In this document: positions 9,224 through 17,196 of the stretch, piece after piece | How positions within the stretch are numbered: the first letter of the stretch is position 1 | Layout: the number at the start of each line of letters is the position of its first letter | NCBI GenBank assembly: GCA_041879295.1 | Contig: CP047152.1 | Location: forward strand, 4,035,501 to 4,099,500 | Direction of reading: 5' to 3' | DNA from: Pseudomonas putida | GTDB lineage: Bacteria > Pseudomonadota > Gammaproteobacteria > Pseudomonadales > Pseudomonadaceae | DNA length: 64,000 nt | The notes under the pieces: model-generated | What the model saw: the letters and a program-made list of their open reading frames with translations, nothing else | What the model was told of the DNA's origin: nothing | Databases searched by the model: none | Position numbers and translations under genes: made by a program

Positions 9224-10441
9224 ATGCTCCAACCTGGCCCCAAGCTGCTGACCCAAATTGCTGCCGTGCACTTCGTCAGCCATGTGCACATCATGCTGAT
9301 CCCGGCGCTGCTGCCGGTGCTGCCCGGCCTGCTGGGCGTGGGCTTCGTAGAGCTGGGCGTAGCCCTGGCAGTGTTCAACATCGTCTCCGCGCTGGTGCAG
9401 GCCCCGCTGGGTTACGCTGTGGACCACTATGGTGCACGTAAAATGCTCAAGGCCGGGCTGCTGTTGGGCAGCCTCAGCTTTGTGCTGCTGGCGGCCAGCC
9501 CCGGTTACGCGGTATTGCTGGTGGCGATGGCCATGGCTGGCCTGGCCAATGGTGTGTATCACCCGGGCGACTATGCGTTGCTGGCCAACGGCATCGAGCC
9601 CGCACGCCTGGGGCGGTCGTTCTCTATTCATACCTTTGCCGGTTTCCTCGGTTCGGCCGTTACCCCAGCCGTATTTCTCGGCATCGCCGCGGCGCTCGGC
9701 ACGCGGGCAGCCCTGGCGGCGGGCGCGGTATTCGGGGTAGCCGCGCTGCTGCTGATATCGATACCAGGCAGTGGCGTTTACCGGGTCGCCAGGCCTGCCA
9801 ACAAACAAGACGCAGGCCCGGCCGCAGCAACAGGCCGCGTACGCTTGCTCACCCCCATGATCGGCGTGCTGACGGTGCTGTTCATCCTGCTCAACCTGAG
9901 CACCAGCGCCATCGAGAAGTTCTCCGTAGCCGCCCTGGTCCAGGGCCAAGGCCTGACACTGGCCTGGGCCAACGCCGCGCTCACCGCTTTCCTGCTGAGC
10001 AGCGCAGCCGGCGTGCTGTGCGGAGGCGCTTTGGCCGACCGTACCCGGCGCCATGGCCTGGTGGCGGCACTGGCCTTCGCGCTGGCGGCTGCGCTGACCG
10101 CTCTGGTGGCGCTGGGGCTGCTGCAGGGCTGGGCATTGGTGGCCGTACTGGGCGCCATTGGCTTGCTCACCGGGGTCATCGCCCCATCACGGGACATGCT
10201 GGTCAAGGCGGCGGCGCCACCCGGGGCCGAGGGCAAAACCTTCGGCCTGGTGTCGACCGGGTTCAACATCGGTGGCGCCATCGGGCCGGTGGCGTTCGGC
10301 TGGATGCTCGATCAGCGCATGCCCAACGGGATTTTCATCGCATCGGTGGTGTTCATGCTGCTGACAGTGCTGCTGACCCTGGCACAGGAGACGTATTCAG
10401 CCAGGAGACGCGCGACAGAACACTTGGCGCGCGCCCAGTAG
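9224..10441 (+). CDS. MFS transporter, fosmidomycin-resistance-like
   Basis: The protein (405 aa from ATG 9224, or 415 from ATG 9194) has about 12 transmembrane helices. The first contains HFVSHVHIMLIPALLPVLP, followed by YAVDHYGARKM and GLANGVYHPGDYALL, as in the Fsr/YfnA-like MFS branch. The start at 9224 is preferred because AGG lies 8 nt upstream, while no ribosome-binding motif precedes 9194. It follows the BenE gene closely and ends in an inverted repeat shared with the convergent DUF2235 gene. Export or import of the pathway substrate is inferred. Confidence 0.85.
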   Translation: MLQPGPKLLTQIAAVHFVSHVHIMLIPALLPVLPGLLGVGFVELGVALAVFNIVSALVQAPLGYAVDHYGARKMLKAGLLLGSLSFVLLAASPGYAVLLVAMAMAGLANGVYHPGDYALLANGIEPARLGRSFSIHTFAGFLGSAVTPAVFLGIAAALGTRAALAAGAVFGVAALLLISIPGSGVYRVARPANKQDAGPAAATGRVRLLTPMIGVLTVLFILLNLSTSAIEKFSVAALVQGQGLTLAWANAALTAFLLSSAAGVLCGGALADRTRRHGLVAALAFALAAALTALVALGLLQGWALVAVLGAIGLLTGVIAPSRDMLVKAAAPPGAEGKTFGLVSTGFNIGGAIGPVAFGWMLDQRMPNGIFIASVVFMLLTVLLTLAQETYSARRRATEHLARAQ

Positions 10442-10442
10442 G

Positions 10443-10491
10443 ACCCGGTGCAACATTACCAGGCCACGAACAATCATTCATTGCACCGGGT
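10443..10491. terminator. inverted repeat between convergent genes, possible bidirectional terminator
   Basis: ACCCGGTGCAA (10443-10453) pairs perfectly with TTGCACCGGGT (10481-10491) across a 27-nt loop. It begins right after the MFS stop and overlaps the last codons of the convergent DUF2235 gene. There is no clean U-tract, so the terminator call is tentative. Confidence 0.45.
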
Positions 10492-11785
10492 TGGCATGCG
10501 CCACTCGCCCGCCTGCTCCCGGTCGATTGACGAACAGCACATCCAGCACACTGTTGCGCAAGCCCTTCAGTGCATTCCAGTTCGCTGACGCATGCACGTA
10601 TTTGTCGCGCAACAGCCGCTGTTCTTCCTCGCTCAACCCCACCTGCCCAGTTTCTCCCAAGGCAAAGGCATGCAATTTGCGGCTGATGCCCAACAACTCC
10701 TCCGGCAGCCGATGCTCAGCCTGCGCCCCCAACGGCGCAAACGGCACACCAGCGCGCACCGCCAACGCCCGCATCACGCTCAAGTACACCCGGGACAAGT
10801 GCCCCGCCACTTGCCGCTCCCGGTACACCGCCGCATAGACCTGCTTTTGCGCCTCGTCCCGCCGCCCGCCGGCAATCGGCTCCTCCCAGGTCATCACTCG
10901 CGGCCTGGGTTCGCCCATGTCGGCAAATGCCGAAGCCAGCAAGGCACTCACCTTGGCATGTACGCGGCACTGCTCGACGCACATGCCTGCAGGCACCCGC
11001 TGGGACTGCGGCTTGCACAGCAGCACCTGCTCCAGGAGGCTCTCCGGGTAACCACCACCAATATTCGAGTGCACGCCCGGCAGCAGGATATCGTGGCCAC
11101 TGCGCACCAGCGGGAAGTTATGCCGCCGCTCGTCCTCGGCCACCAGTTGCACCACGTGCCGGGCAATACCCGCACCCAGGCCCAGGCGCAAGCCACCGTG
11201 GCGGCCGTCTGCCGGGTCGAAGTCACCCTGTAAGGGCGCGATGATCGCCGCCACGGTGTCGAACAGGCCGATAAAATTGATCGAGGTTTCGCACGCCACC
11301 GACAACAGCCCACCCGCGTCCTCGTGCAACAGGTTGGCCAGATGCCGCACCGCCGCAGCGCCTCGGCTGAAACCGAAAAGATCGAACTCGATCCGCTCCA
11401 GCTTTGCCTGCGGATGCGTCCGGCGCCATGCCTGCAGTTGCTCGGCCATCCCCTGCAACGCCTCGGCGACCCGCGCCTCGGCCCCCGTGCGCCCATGCCC
11501 GGTGGCCGAAGCGTAGACATGGTCGGCTTCACCCGCCAGCGTGCCCACGCCTTCCACATAGCGCTTCAAGAACGCCTGCGGCCCGTCGGCATTGGCCGCA
11601 TCAGACGGATACAACGCATGCAACAGGGCCACGTTGCTCAAGGCGTTGCCATAGCTGCCGCCCTTTTCACCCTGATCGCCCACCGCCGTGGCATTGTGCT
11701 GGTTGTTACCAGTGCCATCGAAGAACACGCCAAAACGCAGGTTGACCGGCGTAAGGTTTGGCGTGCTGCCGCTGCTCATTTTCAT
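10478..11785 (-). CDS. DUF2235 domain protein, Tle1-like phospholipase candidate
   Basis: The 435-aa alpha/beta hydrolase-type protein has the DUF2235 hallmark FFDGTGNN at 21-28. It also has a lipase elbow FGFSRGAAAVRH (Ser140 in GxSxG) and plausible partners Asp176 (GLFDTVAAI) and His239 (GVHSNIGGGYPE). In type VI secretion, Tle1 effectors with this domain are membrane-damaging phospholipases, usually encoded beside a VgrG and an immunity lipoprotein. None is present here: neighbours are an MFS gene and moxR. No signal peptide or membrane segment is seen. ATG 11785 (MKMSSG) was chosen over upstream starts because AGAAGG precedes it. A housekeeping esterase role remains possible. Confidence 0.85.
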   Translation of the reverse strand: MKMSSGSTPNLTPVNLRFGVFFDGTGNNQHNATAVGDQGEKGGSYGNALSNVALLHALYPSDAANADGPQAFLKRYVEGVGTLAGEADHVYASATGHGRTGAEARVAEALQGMAEQLQAWRRTHPQAKLERIEFDLFGFSRGAAAVRHLANLLHEDAGGLLSVACETSINFIGLFDTVAAIIAPLQGDFDPADGRHGGLRLGLGAGIARHVVQLVAEDERRHNFPLVRSGHDILLPGVHSNIGGGYPESLLEQVLLCKPQSQRVPAGMCVEQCRVHAKVSALLASAFADMGEPRPRVMTWEEPIAGGRRDEAQKQVYAAVYRERQVAGHLSRVYLSVMRALAVRAGVPFAPLGAQAEHRLPEELLGISRKLHAFALGETGQVGLSEEEQRLLRDKYVHASANWNALKGLRNSVLDVLFVNRPGAGGRVAHANPVQ

Positions 11786-12015
11786 CGTCGTGCCTTCTGC
11801 TTGTCCGAAAAGCACAAGCAGGCGCCAGCACGCCGTCACGGAACATCAGGCAATCGCCAGCCATACGTAGGACATTTCTTTGCCCGCAGGCCCGACTGCA
11901 ACGATAAATTTACCCGCCGCCATTGGTCGCCGCCCCCTCGGATAGATTAAAGTATCCCCCTTGCCAAGGCAGCTGCCTCAAGCCGCCTCAGGCCCCCTAC
12001 CAGGAACCGTCGCCG

Positions 12016-12975
12016 ATGGAACACCGTGAAGCGCTGATCGCGCTGCGCACTTTTCTTTCTACCCAGATCCTAGGCCAGGAAAAACTGGTCGAACGGCTAT
12101 TGATCGTGCTGCTGGCTGACGGCCACATGCTGGTCGAAGGGGCACCGGGCCTGGCCAAGACCAAAGCCATCAAAGAACTCGCAGAAGGCATCGAAGCGCA
12201 GTTCCACCGCATCCAGTTCACCCCCGACCTGCTCCCGGCCGACATCACCGGCACGGAGATTTACCGCCCGGAAACCGGCAGCTTCGTGTTCCAGCAGGGG
12301 CCGATCTTCCATAACCTGGTGCTGGCCGACGAAATCAACCGCGCACCGGCCAAGGTACAGTCGGCGCTGCTCGAAGCCATGGCCGAGCGCCAGGTCAGTG
12401 TGGGCCGCAGCACCTACGACCTGTCGCCGCTGTTTCTGGTCATGGCCACGCAGAACCCGATCGAGCAGGAAGGCACCTACCCGCTACCCGAAGCCCAGCT
12501 CGACCGCTTCCTGATGCATGTAAAAATCGGCTTCCCCGACGCCGCCGTAGAGCGGCGTATCCTGGCGCAAGCCCGGGGTGAAGCCCTGGGCGGCGAGACC
12601 AAGCCTGAGCGCCGGGTCAGCCAGCAGGCCATCTTCGCCGCGCGCAAGGAAATCCTTGGCCTGTACATGGCCGACGCAGTGGAGGAATACCTGGTGCAGT
12701 TGGTCATGGCCACCCGCACCCCGGCCAAGTTCGACACCGAGCTGGCTGACTGGATCGCCTATGGCGCCAGCCCGCGCGGCTCCATCTCGCTGGACCGCTG
12801 CGCGCGTGCCCACGCCTGGCTGGCCGGGCGCGACTTTGTCAGCCCCGAAGACATCCAGGCAGTGCTGTTCGACGTACTGCGCCACCGTATCATCCTCTCC
12901 TTCGAGGCCGAGGCGGCAGGGATCGACCAGGACCGCGTGGTCCAGCGCATCCTCGACGTCGTCGCCGTTGCCTGA
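12016..12975 (+). CDS. MoxR-family AAA+ ATPase
   Basis: The 319-aa AAA+ ATPase has Walker A GAPGLAKTK (42-50), Walker B LVLADEINRA (101-110) and sensor 1 VMATQNPIEQ. The conserved ATTR-like C-terminal lid includes ASPRGSISLDR. MoxR ATPases act as chaperones that remodel or activate partner proteins, with VWA-domain proteins encoded nearby. It is the first gene of a six-gene operon whose members overlap by 4-8 bp or are 4 bp apart. ATG 12016 gives the standard MEHREALIALR start; the extra open frame upstream is non-conserved in character. Promoter assumed in 11840-12015, shared with the divergent DUF2235 gene. Confidence 0.93.
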   Translation: MEHREALIALRTFLSTQILGQEKLVERLLIVLLADGHMLVEGAPGLAKTKAIKELAEGIEAQFHRIQFTPDLLPADITGTEIYRPETGSFVFQQGPIFHNLVLADEINRAPAKVQSALLEAMAERQVSVGRSTYDLSPLFLVMATQNPIEQEGTYPLPEAQLDRFLMHVKIGFPDAAVERRILAQARGEALGGETKPERRVSQQAIFAARKEILGLYMADAVEEYLVQLVMATRTPAKFDTELADWIAYGASPRGSISLDRCARAHAWLAGRDFVSPEDIQAVLFDVLRHRIILSFEAEAAGIDQDRVVQRILDVVAVA

Positions 12976-12979
12976 CCCC

Positions 12980-13924
12980 ATGCCCACTGCGCAACTGGCC
13001 GAACATGGCATCCGCATTGGCCTTGCCGAGCTGATCGACATGCGCCACCGCGTGCGCGAAATCCAGCTGTTTTCCAAGCCTGGCCAACGCAGCCCGCTGG
13101 TGGGCCTGCACCATTCCAGGCTACGTGGGCGCGGCGTCGACTTCGACCAGGTGCGCGTCTACCAGGCCGGCGATGATGTGCGCAACATCGACTGGCGTGT
13201 CACTGCGCGTACCCAGGAGCCGCACACCAAGCTGTTCCACGAAGAACGCGAGCGGCCGATCTTCATCCTCGTCGAACAAAGCCAACGGCTTTTCTTCGGC
13301 TCGGGGCTGATGTTCAAGTCCGTATTGGCGGCCCAGGCGGCGGCGCTGTTCGGCTGGGCAGCACTGGGCCACAACGACCGCATCGGCGGCCTGGTGTTCG
13401 GCGACAACGAACACCACGAAGTCAAACCCCGGCGCAGCAAACAGAGCCTGCTGCAACTGCTCAACCGCTTGGCAAAGGTCAACCAGTCACTGCACACCGA
13501 AGCCGTACCGGGGGCCGATAGCCTCGGCCTGGCCCTGCGCCGCGCCCGCGAAGTGCTGCGCCCCGGCAGCCTGGCCATCGTGATCTGCGATGAGCGCTCG
13601 CTCAGCGCCCAGGTGGAACAGCACCTGGCCATGCTTTCACGGCATTGCGACCTGCTGTTGCTGCCAGTATCCGACCCACTCGACCACGCGTTGCCCGCCG
13701 CCGGCCTGCTGCGCTTCGCTCAGCGCAGCGCCCAGCTGGAGCTCGACACCCTCGACGCCAACCTGCGCCAGGCCTACCGCCAGCAGGCAGAAGCCCGTAT
13801 CGAGCGCTGGGAGCTGATGGCGCAAAAGCTGAGGGTGGTACTGATGCCACTGAGCACGCAAAGCGAAATGGTCGAACAACTGCGCGAGTACCTGAGCGCC
13901 CAGCGGCCACGGAGCGCGTCATGA
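12980..13924 (+). CDS. DUF58 domain protein
   Basis: The 314-aa protein carries the DUF58 signature DFDQVRVYQAGDDVRNIDWR, then TKLFHEERERPIFILVEQ and a VWA-like fold with degenerate metal-binding residues. DUF58 genes nearly always follow moxR, and the products are thought to be MoxR clients or adaptors in envelope stress tolerance. ATG 12980 starts 4 bp after the moxR stop, and the stop overlaps the next gene start by 4 bp (ATGA), implying translational coupling. No signal peptide or transmembrane helix is evident. Confidence 0.92.
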   Translation: MPTAQLAEHGIRIGLAELIDMRHRVREIQLFSKPGQRSPLVGLHHSRLRGRGVDFDQVRVYQAGDDVRNIDWRVTARTQEPHTKLFHEERERPIFILVEQSQRLFFGSGLMFKSVLAAQAAALFGWAALGHNDRIGGLVFGDNEHHEVKPRRSKQSLLQLLNRLAKVNQSLHTEAVPGADSLGLALRRAREVLRPGSLAIVICDERSLSAQVEQHLAMLSRHCDLLLLPVSDPLDHALPAAGLLRFAQRSAQLELDTLDANLRQAYRQQAEARIERWELMAQKLRVVLMPLSTQSEMVEQLREYLSAQRPRSAS

Positions 13925-14415
13925 ACCCGCTTGACCAGTTGCACCCACTGATCGCCCCGGCACCGGTCAGCCTGTGGCCTCCCGCACCGGGCTGGTGGCT
14001 GCTGCTGGCCGTCCTGCCGCTACTGGGCTGGGGCTTGTGGCGGCTGCGCCGCTGGCGCCCGGGCAAACGCCGCATCGTGCGCGCCGAACAACCCCTGGAC
14101 CCGGTGCGCCTGGAAGCCTTGGCCGAGCTGGCCCGCCTGCCACGTCCGTATGACGGTGCCCCGGCTGGCGCCTGGCTGCAACAGATCAACGCTCTGCTCA
14201 AACGCCTGTGCCGCAACCACTACCCAGGCGCCAACAGCCACACCCTCAACGGCCGCCAGTGGCTGGCCTTTCTCGACAACCGCTGCCCGGCCGCCGGCCT
14301 GACCCGCTGGATGGTACTGGTCGAAGGCGCCTATAAACCCGAGTGCAAGCTCGATGACAAGGCCATCGCCGGGCTCAGCCAAGCCGTCGAAACCTGGATC
14401 CGCAAGCATGTTTGA
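13921..14415 (+). CDS. DUF4381 small membrane protein
   Basis: The 164-aa protein has one N-terminal transmembrane helix (about residues 25-42, GWWLLLAVLPLLGWGLW) and a cytoplasmic domain with LARLPRPYDGAPAGAWLQQI and LNGRQWLAFLDNRC, as in DUF4381 proteins of Bat-type operons. It overlaps the DUF58 gene by an ATGA and the following VWA gene by 8 bp. A scaffold or assembly role for the membrane VWA proteins is inferred from invariant co-occurrence; no catalytic motif is seen. Confidence 0.9.
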   Translation: MNPLDQLHPLIAPAPVSLWPPAPGWWLLLAVLPLLGWGLWRLRRWRPGKRRIVRAEQPLDPVRLEALAELARLPRPYDGAPAGAWLQQINALLKRLCRNHYPGANSHTLNGRQWLAFLDNRCPAAGLTRWMVLVEGAYKPECKLDDKAIAGLSQAVETWIRKHV

Positions 14416-15484
14416 ACTGGCATGGCCGTGGGTCTTCGCCCTGTTGCCGCTGCCATGGCTGGCGCGTCTGCTGCTGCCCGCAGCCGACAGCGGGGAACCG
14501 GTGCTCAAGGTGGGCTTCCTCAACGAGCTGGAAGGCCTGGCCGGGCGCCGCGCGCGGCTCAACCTGCCCACCTGGCGCCAGCAGGCACCGTTCGTCGTCA
14601 TCTGGCTGTTGCTGCTGTGCGCCGCCGCTCGCCCGCAATGGCTGGGCGAACCGGTGCCGATCGCCGCCAGCGGCCGCGACCTGCTGGTGGCGGTGGATGT
14701 GTCCGGGTCGATGGACTTCCCCGACATGCAGTGGAAGAACGAGGACATCAGCCGCCTGGACCTGGTCAAGGCGCTGATGGGCGACTTCCTGCAAGACCGT
14801 GAAGGCGACCGCGTGGGCCTGATCCTGTTCGGCAGCCAGGCCTATCTGCAAGCGCCGCTCACCTTTGACCGGCGCACCGTGCGCACCTTCCTCATCGAGG
14901 CGCAGATCGGCATCGCGGGCAAGAACACCGCCATCGGCGACGCCATTGGCCTGGCGGTCAAACGCCTGCGCGAACGCCCCGCACAAAGCCGGGTGCTGGT
15001 GCTGATCACCGACGGTGCCAACAACGGCGGGCAGATTCACCCGCTGACAGCCGCCCGCCTGGCGGCCCAGGAAGGCGTGCGTATCTACACCATCGGTATC
15101 GGCGCCAACCCCGAAGCCAATGGCACCCCAGGCCTGCTCGGCCTCAACCCGAGCCTGGACCTGGACGAAGCCGCGCTAAAGGAGATTGCCGACATCACCC
15201 ACGGTGCCTACTTCCGCGCCCATGACGGCGCCGAACTGGACGCTATCGGCGATACCCTCGACCAACTGGAGCCCGTGGCCCAGCAACCGACCCAGGCGCG
15301 CACAGCCCAGGCCCTGTACGCCTGGCCCCTGGCGCTGGCGCTGCTGCTCAGCGTGCTGCTGGTGGTGGCCGTGCAGTGGCCCGACAACCTGTTGCAACGC
15401 GTGCTGCGCAAGCCGCGCTTCCTGCAGCCGCACCCGGAATGGCGCCAACGCTTGAAGCGCCTGCGTTTAAGGAGGCGGCGATGA
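14408..15484 (+). CDS. VWA domain membrane protein, BatA-like
   Basis: The 358-aa protein has two N-terminal transmembrane helices (about 5-25 and 60-76), a periplasmic von Willebrand factor A domain with an intact metal-ion motif VAVDVSGSMD (Asp97-x-Ser99-x-Ser101), and a C-terminal helix (about 308-330). This is the BatA layout from the Bacteroides aerotolerance operon and related MoxR clusters. MoxR-VWA systems are tied to envelope integrity and stress survival. The start overlaps the DUF4381 gene and the stop overlaps the next gene by ATGA. Confidence 0.9.
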   Translation: MFELAWPWVFALLPLPWLARLLLPAADSGEPVLKVGFLNELEGLAGRRARLNLPTWRQQAPFVVIWLLLLCAAARPQWLGEPVPIAASGRDLLVAVDVSGSMDFPDMQWKNEDISRLDLVKALMGDFLQDREGDRVGLILFGSQAYLQAPLTFDRRTVRTFLIEAQIGIAGKNTAIGDAIGLAVKRLRERPAQSRVLVLITDGANNGGQIHPLTAARLAAQEGVRIYTIGIGANPEANGTPGLLGLNPSLDLDEAALKEIADITHGAYFRAHDGAELDAIGDTLDQLEPVAQQPTQARTAQALYAWPLALALLLSVLLVVAVQWPDNLLQRVLRKPRFLQPHPEWRQRLKRLRLRRRR

Positions 15485-17196
15485 TCGATTTGTGGCCCCA
15501 ATGGCTGCGTCCGCTCTGGCTGCTGGCGGTGCCGGTGCTCGGCTGGCTGCTGTACAAGCTGTGGCACCGGCGCAAACGCGCCGGACGCTGGCAGATGATT
15601 CTGCCGCCCGCCTTCCATGGCGTGCTGCTGGGTGGCGGCAGCGGCAGCACCAGCAAACTGCCGTGGGTGGCGCTGGGCCTTGCCTGGTTACTGGTGATCC
15701 TGGCGCTACTCGGGCCCAGCTGGCAGCGCCTGGAAGAAAGCCATCAGCGCCCGGCCGACCCACTGGTGATCCTGCTCGAACTGACCCCGCAAATGCTCGC
15801 CGAGGACAGCCCGCCCAACCGCCTGGAACAGGCTCGACGCAAGATCCTCGACCTGCTTGAACACCGCCGCGACAGCCAGACAGCCCTGGTGGTGTATGCC
15901 GGCTCCGCGCACACCGTCGTGCCGCTGTCTGACGATCTGGCCACCACCCGCAATTTGCTCGAGGCCATCAACCCGTCGATCATGCCAAAACCCGGCCAGC
16001 GTGCCGACCTGGCCGTGCAAAAAGGCCTGGCGCTTTTGGCCCAGAGCGGCCTCGGCCAAGGCCGCCTGCTGCTGGTAGGCTCGGCGCTCAGCGCCGCCGA
16101 ACGGCAGGGCATCACCCAGGCCCTAGGTCGCCAGGGCCCCAGCCTGCTGATGCTGGGCATCGGCAGCCGCGAAGGCGCCCCTGTGCGCCAGGCCAATGGC
16201 GAATACCTTAAAGACGACCAGGGCGGCATCCTTTTGCCTCGCCTGGACAGCGCCAGCCTGAAGGGCTTTATCCGCAGCACGGGCGGGCGCTACCGGCATG
16301 CCCGCATCGACGACCTCGACCTGCGTGGCCTGGGCCTGTTCGACAACCCGCGGAGCGGGCGCAATGACGGCCAGACCCTGCAACTGGATAGCTGGGCCGA
16401 CCAAGGTTACTGGCTGCTGATTCCATTGTTGCTGCTGGCCGCCTGCGCCGGCCGGCGCGGCTGGCTGTTCTGCCTGCCGCTGCTGCTGGCCTTGCCGCAG
16501 CCTGCCCAGGCTTTTGAGTTCAACGACCTGTGGCTGCGCCCTGATCAGCAAGGCCAGAAGCTGCTGGAGCAAAACCGTCCGGCCAGCGCTGCACGTCACT
16601 TCCAGAACCCGCAATGGCGCGGCATGGCCCTGTACCAGGCCGGCGACTATGCCGGTGCCGCCGAGGCATTTTCCCAAGGCGATACAGCAGCAGCCCACTA
16701 CAATCGAGGCAATGCCCTGGCCCATGGTGGCGAGCTGGAAGCCGCCCTGGATGCCTACGAACAAGCCCTGGAGCGCCAGCCCGACCTGCAGGCCGCACTG
16801 GACAACCAGGCGCTGGTGCAGCAACTGCTGCAGCAACGTGAAGCCAAGGCCGAGGAACAGCCACCCGGCAGCGATACCCAAGACACGCCCGGCAGCGAAA
16901 CCGAAGGCAACAGCAGCTCGGCCAGCAACCAGGCCCAAGGCACACCCGGCAACGACCAACAGGCCAGCCCCGAACAACCCGGCGAAAGCAGCAACAGCCA
17001 GGCAGCACCCGGCAACCAGGCCGGGGGCGACGACAGCGTCATCCAGCCGCCCCAGCGCCCGGTATCGACCAGCCTCGACGGCGAACAGCGCCAAGCCCTG
17101 GAGCAATGGCTGCGGGAGATCCCCGACAACCCGGCAGAGCTGCTGCGACGCAAATTCTGGTATGAACAGCAATTGCATCAGGAAAAATCACGATGA
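15481..17196 (+). CDS. VWA and TPR domain membrane protein, BatB/BatC-like
   Basis: The 571-aa protein has N-terminal helices (about 8-26 and 60-78), a VWA-like domain, further helices at about 305-340, TPR-type repeats (about 365-450; GMALYQAGDYAGAAEAF and ALAHGGELEAALDAY), and a Gln/Ser/Gly/Pro-rich low-complexity tail (about 457-520). The metal-binding motif is degenerate: where the preceding gene product has DVSGS, this one reads ELTPQ (Glu100, Thr102, Gln104), so metal binding is doubtful. The layout looks like a fusion of BatB and BatC. It is coupled by ATGA overlaps to both neighbours. Confidence 0.88.
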   Translation: MIDLWPQWLRPLWLLAVPVLGWLLYKLWHRRKRAGRWQMILPPAFHGVLLGGGSGSTSKLPWVALGLAWLLVILALLGPSWQRLEESHQRPADPLVILLELTPQMLAEDSPPNRLEQARRKILDLLEHRRDSQTALVVYAGSAHTVVPLSDDLATTRNLLEAINPSIMPKPGQRADLAVQKGLALLAQSGLGQGRLLLVGSALSAAERQGITQALGRQGPSLLMLGIGSREGAPVRQANGEYLKDDQGGILLPRLDSASLKGFIRSTGGRYRHARIDDLDLRGLGLFDNPRSGRNDGQTLQLDSWADQGYWLLIPLLLLAACAGRRGWLFCLPLLLALPQPAQAFEFNDLWLRPDQQGQKLLEQNRPASAARHFQNPQWRGMALYQAGDYAGAAEAFSQGDTAAAHYNRGNALAHGGELEAALDAYEQALERQPDLQAALDNQALVQQLLQQREAKAEEQPPGSDTQDTPGSETEGNSSSASNQAQGTPGNDQQASPEQPGESSNSQAAPGNQAGGDDSVIQPPQRPVSTSLDGEQRQALEQWLREIPDNPAELLRRKFWYEQQLHQEKSR

